Below are positions 54,585 to 61,704 of a DNA stretch of 64,000 nucleotides, in pieces. The notes under the pieces were generated by a model, which worked only from the letters and a program-made list of their open reading frames with translations, searched no databases and was not told where the DNA came from. The translations under genes were made by a program, and so were the position numbers. Every line of letters starts with the position of its first letter. Positions within the stretch are counted from its first letter, which is position 1. Origin of the DNA: Candidatus Sulfotelmatobacter sp. (lineage in GTDB: Bacteria > Acidobacteriota > Terriglobia > Terriglobales > Acidobacteriaceae); the NCBI GenBank assembly GCA_025462865.1, contig JAOAPI010000145.1, positions 62,001-126,000 on the forward strand, in the 5' to 3' direction.

Positions 54585-57500
54585 TTACCAATTCAGCTTA
54601 ATAGCGAACTGAAACTGCCGGGGATCGTAAGCCGCCGTGGCCTGGCCGGCGTTACAGAACGAGCTGCTGCACAGCGGACTCACTGCGGCCACGTTGTTGC
54701 GGTTCGCAATGTTGAAGACATCGGCAATCAGATCCATGTTGAAACGCTCGCCAAAATAAATTCGCTTGGAAACACGAATATCGTCAAAGAGAGTCCACGG
54801 CTGCGTCCCAGCATTGCGTCCCAGATTGCCGTCGAGGGCAAGCAACGACACATGCGGGAAATCGGTTTGAGATGCGGACGTGGGCGTGAAAACCTGATAG
54901 CAACCTTCCTGCAGAGTCCCACTCGGCGAATACCTGCTCTTGAAAGAAGCTCCACAGATCGGATTGACAGTAGCGTTAGGACGCACGGTTAGCGAGGACA
55001 ACTGAAAATTGTCGTCCCCGCTCGTGATGATGTTGAAAGGCCGGCCAGAAGCAACCTCGATGATCGGAGCGAATGTCCAGTCACTGAACACCTTGCGGGA
55101 TAAACCGCTTCCGAGCTTGCCGCTTTGGTAAACGCCGCTGAACACAAAACGGTGCCGCTGATCGAACAGAGAATTGGAACGATCCAAAGCGGGATAATAA
55201 CTGTCCTGCGGAGTGGTTGTGGCCTGCAGATCCGTCGAATCGTCAATCGCGTGCGACCAGGTGTAGGAGGCAAGAAATTCGTAATGCCGGTTGAAGCGTT
55301 TGCGCAAATTCACTGTGAAACCGTGGTAGATGGAACTACCGTTGGAGTAATTGGCGTCCATATCTCCGAAGGGAATGCAACCGGCGAATGTTACCGGATC
55401 ACAGGCGCTGTTAAAGCCTGACGTGCTATATCCTGCGGTCTGAAGATACTGCATAACCGCTGGCAAAACTGTGGTTACGCAGGAGCCCGCGCCCACGGCG
55501 GTGAGAAAATTAGCGATCGAAGGATTGATCCCGCCCGGACGGAAGAAATTGGTCAAAGCAGCGGAGACCCAGGGCAAACCATTGTTAGGATTGATGCCAC
55601 AAGGAGCGGCGCCCGTGCCCACTTGGAAGGGCCCGGCGGATGCGTTGGAAGTTGGATCACTGAAGGCTGCCTGCCAGTTCGCAGTCAGCAGATCGCCGCG
55701 CACGGTGTTGGCATTGATAGGGCGGTTCAAATGGCGCCCCCCATTAAAATTGTAGGCAAGATTCAAAGCAAAACCCCCGCCGAGATCCCGCTCGACGCTG
55801 AGGTTCGCCTGCTGCGAGTAGGCATACACAAAGTTCTTCCCTTGTGGATATCCGAAGGGTTGAAAGGCCAGCGGGAAAGCGGCGCCGCCAAACTGCGGTG
55901 GCGGATTAGTCAAATATTGCTGACCTAGAAAGAGTGATGCGGGCTGGTTCAAAGCCTGAAATCGCTGTTGATCGGGCTCATAAAAAAGCTGGGCAACAGG
56001 CATGCAATTCGGGTTGGTGAGCGTCCCCGTGAAAATGCTGGCGCCGTTGAGATTGCCAGGATTGAACGGAGTGGAAGCGGCATTGCATGGTGCGCCTCCC
56101 GCAAAGGCCAACTGGCCACTGGTTGAGCCGTCTGAAGCATCCCCAAGAAAATACAGCCCGAGGAGAGGATGGTCGTAGAAAATTCCGTACGACGCTCGGA
56201 CTACAGTTTTGCCATCGTTCTTCGGATCCCACGCTATTCCAATGCGCGGCTGAATGTTGTTCTTATCGGTCTGAATTCCTTTCTGCAATCCCAATCGGTT
56301 GTAAGCTGCAAGCGCCAAAGCATCCGGCGGCTTCAACGTTGGCGGAAACTCAATGTCGTAGCGCACGCCATAGTTCAGCGTGACGTTAGGGCGAACACGC
56401 CAGGAATCCTGCCAGAATAATCCCAGCGCCTTGTTCGAAAATGAATCACTTGGACTCCCGAGGCCCTGAATAAAGTCTTGTGGAATGCCTGCCCCGTATG
56501 CCTGCACGGAACTAAGTTGAGGGAAAGGCAGTGGGAAGGCATTAATTGGGCCAAAATCGTAAACACCTCCGTAGTTCACGGTGAAGGTGGCAGTAATTGG
56601 TAGATAGTTGAAGTCGGCCCCAAACTTTGTATTGTGGCGCCCAATGGTCCAGGAGAAGTTGTCGGTGAACTGGTAGCGGTTTTCCACGCGCTGAATGTAG
56701 GAGTAAGGTTCTCGGCCAAAATAGGCGAAGCCTGGGATGTTGACAGCGGGGTCGGAGCCGCCCGGAATTTGTGTGTTGTAAAAATAAGAAAGTCCACGGC
56801 GCGCATATTGGAAGCGCAATTCGTTCACTTTGTTATTTCCCAGAGTCCAGGTGTCTTGTGCCACACCGGAGATGTCACGATAAGTCTGTTGCGAGGTGCG
56901 CGAGTAGGCATTTTGTCCAAACGGCTGGTCCTGACCGCTGACTTCGATGCCGGTTACGGTGCTCGGACTGACATTTCCGCGCAACATCAGGCGATTGCTG
57001 TTGCTGATATTGTGGTCGATGCGAAGTGAGTAAAGGCTGGTGCCCTCAAAGACTGGGAAATTTCCCATTTGCGATGCCAAAGTCTGATACGACGCCGGAA
57101 CAAAGCACGGTGGTGTGCTACAGGTTGTTGGAAAGCCCCCGACTCCTGCAAAGCCTCCTGTGAGTCCCGTTGGCCAAGCGCCGTTCACAGCCATGCCCGA
57201 CGACGCGCCGACTAGTGCCGCATATTGACCTACTTCTTGGGCAAAGGTGGGACTTGCTCCTTCGGCCGCCAGCGTTGCCGGATTTGTGAAGAAGCCCACT
57301 TGATCCGGAGTCAACTGCAAGGTTCCGAATGGCAACCCGACCTGCGTGGTATCAAACGGTTCAAGCCCAAAATTATTCTGACCGATGCTGGAAAAACCGG
57401 TCTCGTGCCGCCGTGTAATTTCGTAAGCAAAATAAAAATACGTTTTATCCTTCTTGATCGGTCCGCCGAAAGCCGCTCCCGCCTGCACCCGCGTATACGC

Positions 57501-58325
57501 GGGATTTGGGACCGTGCTGAACGGGTTCACAGCCTGAAAATTCCGGTTGCGCAAGTAACCATAGACATCTCCGTGGAAGTCATTCGAGCCCGAGCGCGTG
57601 ATGATGTTCACCACCCCACCCGATGCCCGGCCGTATTCCGCGCTGTAGCTGTTGGTGATGATCTGAAATTCCTGCACCGCCTCTTGTGACACAGTCGAGC
57701 GCACCCCGTTCACGGAATTATCCGTTGCGTCCGCGCCGTCCACATTCACCAGATTCGAGCGTGCCCTCTGGCCGCTTATGTTGAGTCCCGAGGTCGGCGC
57801 CGCGCCGGTGTTCGGTGCGTTGTCACGCACCACCTGAGAATCCGTCAGCGTGAAATTAATGTAGTTGCGTCCGTTGATCGGAAGATTATCGATCCGCCGC
57901 TGGCCAATCGTGTCGGTTGTCGACGTGCGAGAGGTCTCCACCAAGTCAGCCTGAGAACTCACTTCCACCACTTCCCGCCCTGTCGCCACCGCAAGCGAGA
58001 CCGGAAGCTCGACGAGTCCGCCAACGGTGATGATCACATCCCTCGCTTCAGCCTTTCCGAATCCCGCCGCTTCCACCGTGACCGTATAAGTGCCCGGCGG
58101 TAGCAGGCGCGCGCTGTAGCCGCCCTCGCCGTCACCGGTCGCGGTGCGCTCCAGTCCTTTGGCAACATCGACTACCATGACTGTCGCGTTGGCCACTGCA
58201 TTGCCTTTGGGATCTTTCACGCTTACATGCAGATCGCCAGTGGAGGCGCCGCCTTGCCCGAAGGCAATGACGGAAAGCAACCCGAAAAATAGTGAGACGG
58301 AGAAAGCTTTCAGGCTCCGGATCAT
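54585..58325 (-). CDS. Oar-like TonB-dependent receptor with carboxypeptidase-regulatory domain
   Basis: A 1246-residue outer-membrane protein: signal peptide (1-23), a carboxypeptidase-regulatory-like beta domain (about 28-115, GDLHVSVKDPKGNAVANATV), a plug domain (IDNLPINGRNYINF, VNVDGADATDNSVNG, EFQIITNSYSAEYGRASGG) and a large beta-barrel ending in NPRQFQFAIKLNW-like aromatic residue (here QFQFAIKLNW). These receptors, greatly expanded in acidobacteria, import carbohydrates or other large molecules with energy from TonB-ExbBD; the ligand is unknown. GGGAG is just before the ATG. No SusD-like partner is adjacent. Confidence 0.92.
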   Translation of the reverse strand: MIRSLKAFSVSLFFGLLSVIAFGQGGASTGDLHVSVKDPKGNAVANATVMVVDVAKGLERTATGDGEGGYSARLLPPGTYTVTVEAAGFGKAEARDVIITVGGLVELPVSLAVATGREVVEVSSQADLVETSRTSTTDTIGQRRIDNLPINGRNYINFTLTDSQVVRDNAPNTGAAPTSGLNISGQRARSNLVNVDGADATDNSVNGVRSTVSQEAVQEFQIITNSYSAEYGRASGGVVNIITRSGSNDFHGDVYGYLRNRNFQAVNPFSTVPNPAYTRVQAGAAFGGPIKKDKTYFYFAYEITRRHETGFSSIGQNNFGLEPFDTTQVGLPFGTLQLTPDQVGFFTNPATLAAEGASPTFAQEVGQYAALVGASSGMAVNGAWPTGLTGGFAGVGGFPTTCSTPPCFVPASYQTLASQMGNFPVFEGTSLYSLRIDHNISNSNRLMLRGNVSPSTVTGIEVSGQDQPFGQNAYSRTSQQTYRDISGVAQDTWTLGNNKVNELRFQYARRGLSYFYNTQIPGGSDPAVNIPGFAYFGREPYSYIQRVENRYQFTDNFSWTIGRHNTKFGADFNYLPITATFTVNYGGVYDFGPINAFPLPFPQLSSVQAYGAGIPQDFIQGLGSPSDSFSNKALGLFWQDSWRVRPNVTLNYGVRYDIEFPPTLKPPDALALAAYNRLGLQKGIQTDKNNIQPRIGIAWDPKNDGKTVVRASYGIFYDHPLLGLYFLGDASDGSTSGQLAFAGGAPCNAASTPFNPGNLNGASIFTGTLTNPNCMPVAQLFYEPDQQRFQALNQPASLFLGQQYLTNPPPQFGGAAFPLAFQPFGYPQGKNFVYAYSQQANLSVERDLGGGFALNLAYNFNGGRHLNRPINANTVRGDLLTANWQAAFSDPTSNASAGPFQVGTGAAPCGINPNNGLPWVSAALTNFFRPGGINPSIANFLTAVGAGSCVTTVLPAVMQYLQTAGYSTSGFNSACDPVTFAGCIPFGDMDANYSNGSSIYHGFTVNLRKRFNRHYEFLASYTWSHAIDDSTDLQATTTPQDSYYPALDRSNSLFDQRHRFVFSGVYQSGKLGSGLSRKVFSDWTFAPIIEVASGRPFNIITSGDDNFQLSSLTVRPNATVNPICGASFKSRYSPSGTLQEGCYQVFTPTSASQTDFPHVSLLALDGNLGRNAGTQPWTLFDDIRVSKRIYFGERFNMDLIADVFNIANRNNVAAVSPLCSSSFCNAGQATAAYDPRQFQFAIKLNW

Positions 58326-58626
58326 AGATCTCCCTTAAGTCCGCTTAGTTGACAGTGGCGGCGGACACAACTCCAACCGCGGTTGGCTGAAATACGCACA
58401 AGATTCTGGGGGTTGGTAGGTTCCCGCTGGTTTTTACACCAGAACACTGAAAGAAAACAAGGTAAGAATCATCGAAGTATTAGGCAAGTTACCCCCGCGG
58501 GTTTCATTCCGCGCCGCGGCGAGGGGCTCTGTCTTGAAAAGGGGGCGGGCTTCAGCCGCGCCGCAAAGTTCTCTAGACATCAACAGCGGCTCCAGTCGCC
58601 CACCGGAAGCCCGTTCCCGCAACCTG
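58326..58626. other. Intergenic region upstream of the TonB receptor
   Basis: This 301-bp gap contains a degraded copy of the GGCGCGGCT palindromic repeat (58533-58564) and an inverted repeat GTCCGC...GCGGAC close to the receptor start. No convincing promoter hexamers and no gene were found. Confidence 0.45.
58533..58564 (+). repeat. Short palindromic repeat, degraded copy 3
   Basis: CTTGAAAAGGGGGCGGGCTTCAGCCGCGCCGC (given as CTTGAAAAGGGGGCGGGC then TTCAGCCGCGCCGC) resembles the copies at 21691 and 33644; the right arm is intact while the left arm has changed. Confidence 0.5.
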
Positions 58627-59166
58627 CTAAGGCTGCGCCGACAAACGCACCGGCATTGCGGGATTCTGCAGCCGTCCTAGCAGCATGGCAGCTCCATTGA
58701 GCTGCTCGTAACGCTCCACCACACGCACCGCGGCGAATGTGGAATTGGGCCAGGCCAGTGCGAAATAAATCCGCGCCATTGCGACAGTAGTATTGCGCCG
58801 AAGTAGCAGCGCGTCATTCACCAACTGCTGCGCAGGTCCGGCAACCCTGGCATCGCCGCTGGCAAGAGCCGCTTCGCCCACTCGTACCAGGACGCCCGCG
58901 TTGCTTCCCGTGACATGAACGTACGCGGCCATGGCGCGTAAGCGCTCGCGCCGCACTTTTCGAAACCGGTTCGCGGGTAAACGGCGACGTAAATATTCGT
59001 CCTCCGCAGGATTGATGAGATTCCGAAAAGCCACAATGTCGATGGGACGTATCGCGACCGCCAGGTTGGCGTTTCTCTTGGCCTGCAAAGTTTGCTTCAC
59101 GGCCAGACGCAGAATAATGCCCAGTCCCAACGCAGCAGCGGCGACAATGACAATGGCCAGATTCAT
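58627..59166 (-). CDS. Membrane-anchored protein of unknown function
   Basis: A 179-residue protein with one N-terminal helix (about 3-22) and a basic helical soluble domain (RRRLPANRFRKVRRERLRAM). Its ATG overlaps by 4 bp the stop of the upstream seven-helix protein gene, so the pair is translationally coupled and likely works together. No family recognised. Confidence 0.65.
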   Translation of the reverse strand: MNLAIVIVAAAALGLGIILRLAVKQTLQAKRNANLAVAIRPIDIVAFRNLINPAEDEYLRRRLPANRFRKVRRERLRAMAAYVHVTGSNAGVLVRVGEAALASGDARVAGPAQQLVNDALLLRRNTTVAMARIYFALAWPNSTFAAVRVVERYEQLNGAAMLLGRLQNPAMPVRLSAQP

Positions 59167-59936
59167 TGCTGCAGTAAACGCTCCAGTTCCCGGTTCCAGA
59201 TGTCGAGATTATTTTCAGGCAGCGGAACCGCAGACGTGGCTGACTTTTTCTGGGGAAACGCCAGGTAATAAAACCAAATCAGAACGCACACGTGATACGT
59301 GGCCATGTTTAGCAAATCGAGAAGCGGGTAACGGCTGTAGGGCAAAGCTCCAGTGGCCATGACAGAGTATGTGGCCATGTGCTCGCAAAACAATATGCCG
59401 AAGCCCAACGCGATCCCGAAGTCTTTTCGATCCCAAGTCAGCTTATGGTGTCCGACGAACAGAAACAAGAATAGCGCCAGTCCACCCTCCACTATGTAAA
59501 GGCTCTGTAACAGGATATGGGCACGATAGGTCCAGATGTATTGCGGCTGGTCCCTCGGAGCGTAGGCCGCAGCAGCAATAGCAAGCAACAAGAGGGTCGC
59601 CCCCGCAACGCTAAACAGGCGAGTCCCCACCTTGGCAATTGCGAGTCGCGAGCGGAGCAGATGCAAAAGCAATTCTCGAAGGACGCCGAACATGAAGGCT
59701 CCCTCGATTACCAAGCTCGCGCACAAAGCAATCCACCACGCTCTGACGCTGACCGACGGAATAATGTCCATTCCGTAGAGCGTGAATTCCTCGACCGCTT
59801 CGAAAATTGTGTAGGCAAAGAAAACCGGGAATAGCTTATGTAATCCGCGCCGCCACAGGAATATGGCGAGCACTAGCTGCAGAACGTGCGGCCCGAGCCA
59901 GAGATAATGCCAAAGCAGTGAGTGCGACTGCAGCAT
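59163..59936 (-). CDS. Seven-helix membrane protein, unknown function
   Basis: A 257-residue polytopic protein with about seven transmembrane helices and few charged residues between. Histidines occur in several helices or their ends (HSLLWHYLW, LFVGHHKLTW, FCEHMATYS, TYHVCVLIW), a pattern that could bind heme or metal, but no family is recognised. It is the first gene of a two-gene operon with a good promoter. Confidence 0.65.
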   Translation of the reverse strand: MLQSHSLLWHYLWLGPHVLQLVLAIFLWRRGLHKLFPVFFAYTIFEAVEEFTLYGMDIIPSVSVRAWWIALCASLVIEGAFMFGVLRELLLHLLRSRLAIAKVGTRLFSVAGATLLLLAIAAAAYAPRDQPQYIWTYRAHILLQSLYIVEGGLALFLFLFVGHHKLTWDRKDFGIALGFGILFCEHMATYSVMATGALPYSRYPLLDLLNMATYHVCVLIWFYYLAFPQKKSATSAVPLPENNLDIWNRELERLLQQ

Positions 59937-59950
59937 GGGCGTCTGCGCGC

Positions 59951-59979
59951 ACTATACCGCGAGTTGCCGCCGCGGGCAA
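59951..59979 (-). promoter_or_regulatory. Promoter of the seven-helix protein operon
   Basis: On the minus strand TTGCCC (59974-59979) and TATAGT (59951-59956) are separated by exactly 17 bp. Transcription would start roughly 8 bp before the ATG at 59936. Confidence 0.55.
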
Positions 59980-60023
59980 GGTCGGCGGCAATCGCGTTCG
60001 GTTTTCGTAACGTCAACCGCGAA

Positions 60024-60143
60024 CTACGGTTTGCAGCCCGCTGCGCAACCCCCGGCTGGGCCATCTGCATGAGCGGCGATTGGAACTACCAGAGTATTGA
60101 CCAACATAAGGGCTACTGCGACGACCATCAGGATTCGTTTCAC
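60024..60143 (-). CDS. 39-residue secreted cysteine-containing peptide
   Basis: A small gene starting with GTG at 60141-60143, preceded by AAGGAG with about 10 nt spacing. It encodes a basic start (MKRIL), a hydrophobic core to about residue 22, a likely signal-peptidase site after AAHA (residue 26), and a 13-residue mature peptide, DGPAGGCAAGCKP, with two cysteines. The strong ribosome binding site and clean signal peptide make a chance ORF unlikely. It is divergent from the gene at 60251, with two palindromes between. It could be a signal peptide, a small envelope protein or a bacteriocin-like product; the sequence does not decide. Confidence 0.6.
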   Translation of the reverse strand: MKRILMVVAVALMLVNTLVVPIAAHADGPAGGCAAGCKP

Positions 60144-60194
60144 GGTTGTTTTTCTCCTTGTTTGAAAAATCGAACCGTGATATTTTCATGGCCC

Positions 60195-60213
60195 TGACGT
60201 GATAGAAACGTCA
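60195..60213. promoter_or_regulatory. 19-bp palindrome TGACGT-N7-ACGTCA
   Basis: Perfect half-sites TGACGT (60195-60200) and ACGTCA (60208-60213) lie in the 107-bp region between the secreted peptide gene and the gene at 60251. Probably a binding site for a dimeric regulator; it differs from the 20-bp operator family beside it. Confidence 0.5.
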
Positions 60214-60228
60214 CTTACGGTCGCTATC

Positions 60229-60248
60229 TTGTTCGGAATTCGTAACAA
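60229..60248. promoter_or_regulatory. 20-bp operator motif, copy 1
   Basis: TTGTTCGGAATTCGTAACAA, an imperfect palindrome with half-sites TTGTTCGGA and TTGTTACGA. It ends 2 bp before the ATG at 60251. Two further copies, both upstream of the regulator gene, match at 18 or more of 20 positions. Confidence 0.7.
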
Positions 60249-60250
60249 AA

Positions 60251-60670
60251 ATGACGCTTAAATCTGCTCTGCAGGATCTTCGAGAGACCACGCTGGCCGC
60301 CGTTTCCGGCCTCCTCGCGAAACTGGCATATCTGGCATCTCTTCGCCGTCGCGAAGGCGGATATCTGCATTGGGGATTGTCGCTGGTTCACGGTGGAGAA
60401 TCGTCAGACCGCGCGTTGAAGGCGGCTCAAACTGAAGTATTGTCGAACGTGCTTCGCACGCCGATCTCGGAACTCGTGGAAGATTTGCGGGAGTCGAGCC
60501 AGAACAGCAACCAAACTGCGGAGGCTTATGTGGAAGGCATGCGCGAAGAGTTCAGCAAACTGCTGCCTTCGCCGGACGACGCGGCCTCAGCCGCCCACCT
60601 TAATTCAGTGCTGATTGCGCTTTCGACCCTGGAGAAGGACCAAAAGCGTGCCAATCCGTCAACTTCATAG
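60251..60670 (+). CDS. Small helical protein convergent with the S24-like regulator
   Basis: A 139-residue, probably all-helical soluble protein (LQDLRETTLAAVSGLLAKLA, RREGGYLHWGLSLVHGGES). No ribosome binding site precedes the ATG and an operator copy abuts it, so expression should be tightly tied to that site. Its last 71 bp overlap the 3' end of the regulator gene on the other strand. No family recognised; amino-acid composition supports a real gene. Confidence 0.6.
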   Translation: MTLKSALQDLRETTLAAVSGLLAKLAYLASLRRREGGYLHWGLSLVHGGESSDRALKAAQTEVLSNVLRTPISELVEDLRESSQNSNQTAEAYVEGMREEFSKLLPSPDDAASAAHLNSVLIALSTLEKDQKRANPSTS

Positions 60671-61406
60671 CGATCCCCACGACCTGACCGATAATCTCCG
60701 CTTCCTGCGGATGCCGCAACACTCTCACCGGCACCGGCGACAAAGGATGCGGCTGTAAAATCACGTCATCGCGTCGCATGCTGCACCAGCAGCACGTATG
60801 TCCGTCCCGCGTCTCCACAAAATAAATAGGACGCTCGTACTCGCAACGCCACAATCCCTCTACTACTTTATTTTTCGCTTCATCCACCTGAATGAAGCTG
60901 CCAGGCGGCAAAATCGGATACATCGTGAAATCGTGATTGCCGATGTAGCCATAAGTAAAATCGCTGTGGGCAAACTGCGCCAGATAAGAGAGCGGCACCA
61001 GCCCCCACTGCTCCACCATGCGGCCCAGATTCGTAGTGCGCTGCTGATCCCATCCCGGATCCATGCGAATCGGCATTTGTACCGACGAAAGCCCCGAAAG
61101 CGCCTCCGATACATGCGACCGCGGCGGAGCGATCATGCCCAGATCCGCCGCCACATTATTCAGATCAACGCCATACCACGCCAACAGTTCCCGAAGATCG
61201 CGGCGGTAAATTACCGCCAGCGTGTACAACCGGAAAATGCTGGGAAGCACGCCCTTGGTCTCAATGTCCGACAGACGGCTGGGAGGAATCGAGTACTCTT
61301 CGTTGCGGTATTTCTCGGCCATGCGCGCGCTCGATATTTCGATATCGCGCATCGTCAACCCGAGTTTTTCGCGCAGGGTACGAAGGCTCTTGCCTGCTGG
61401 GAGCAT
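60600..61406 (-). CDS. HTH regulator with S24/LexA-like C-terminal domain
   Basis: A 268-residue regulator. The N-terminal XRE-type helix-turn-helix (LRTLREKLGLTMRDIEISSA, PPSRLSDIETKGVLPS) spans about 8-60. The C-terminal region from about 165 resembles the S24 signal-peptidase fold of LexA/CI repressors: YPILPPGSFIQVDE, then RPIYFVETRDGHTCCWC and IIGQVVGIAMKL. Where LexA has the catalytic serine (xSMxP) this protein has FTMYP, and no obvious catalytic lysine follows, so self-cleavage is doubtful and the domain may bind a ligand instead. GGAGG 7 nt before the ATG at 61406 sets the start; a GTG lies at 61412. Confidence 0.72.
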   Translation of the reverse strand: MLPAGKSLRTLREKLGLTMRDIEISSARMAEKYRNEEYSIPPSRLSDIETKGVLPSIFRLYTLAVIYRRDLRELLAWYGVDLNNVAADLGMIAPPRSHVSEALSGLSSVQMPIRMDPGWDQQRTTNLGRMVEQWGLVPLSYLAQFAHSDFTYGYIGNHDFTMYPILPPGSFIQVDEAKNKVVEGLWRCEYERPIYFVETRDGHTCCWCSMRRDDVILQPHPLSPVPVRVLRHPQEAEIIGQVVGIAMKLTDWHAFGPSPGSKAQSALN

Positions 61407-61433
61407 TGCCACGCCTCCATGAAAGTGTGCGCC

Positions 61434-61442
61434 ATCATATCA
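61434..61442 (-). promoter_or_regulatory. Extended -10 promoter of the regulator gene
   Basis: On the minus strand TGATATGAT combines TATGAT with an upstream TGn, 28 bp before the ATG. No good -35 is seen, which suits an extended -10 promoter. Confidence 0.45.
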
Positions 61443-61495
61443 GGACGCGCCCTATTTGTGCCTCAATGTCTAAAGAATTTTTCGCTCATCCCATC

Positions 61496-61515
61496 TTGTT
61501 ACGATTTCCGAACAA
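61496..61515. promoter_or_regulatory. 20-bp operator motif, copy 2 (inverted)
   Basis: TTGTTACGATTTCCGAACAA; its reverse complement is TTGTTCGGAAATCGTAACAA, matching copies 1 and 3 except at the two central positions. It lies about 90 bp upstream of the regulator start. Confidence 0.7.
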
Positions 61516-61607
61516 AGTTATCCCCAAGTCTGACGCGGGGAAACTCCGATATCCAGTTCGAAGGCAAAGCCACATCTGGGACGCACTATTCAGTTCATCC
61601 ACTGATC

Positions 61608-61627
61608 TTGTTCGGATTTCGTAACAA
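61608..61627. promoter_or_regulatory. 20-bp operator motif, copy 3
   Basis: TTGTTCGGATTTCGTAACAA, differing from copy 1 at one position. It lies about 200 bp upstream of the regulator gene, between it and the isoaspartyl peptidase gene. All three copies are also preceded by ATC. Confidence 0.7.
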
Positions 61628-61704
61628 GCGGACAGTGATTTTTCAAAATCACCTCCAGCGCCCTCCCAGGATTTCCAGATTCGCACGTCCGCCACCCCAT
61701 CCCG

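Noticed and set aside
54560-54600. tRNA-like word GTTCGAACTAGAGCTC near the 3' end of the TonB receptor gene
   Set aside because: No cloverleaf could be drawn around it; only the T-loop-like word is present.
61486-61695. 69-codon minus-strand frame between the regulator and isoaspartyl peptidase genes
   Set aside because: It spans two operator copies, has no ribosome binding site and an irregular composition; more likely regulatory DNA.
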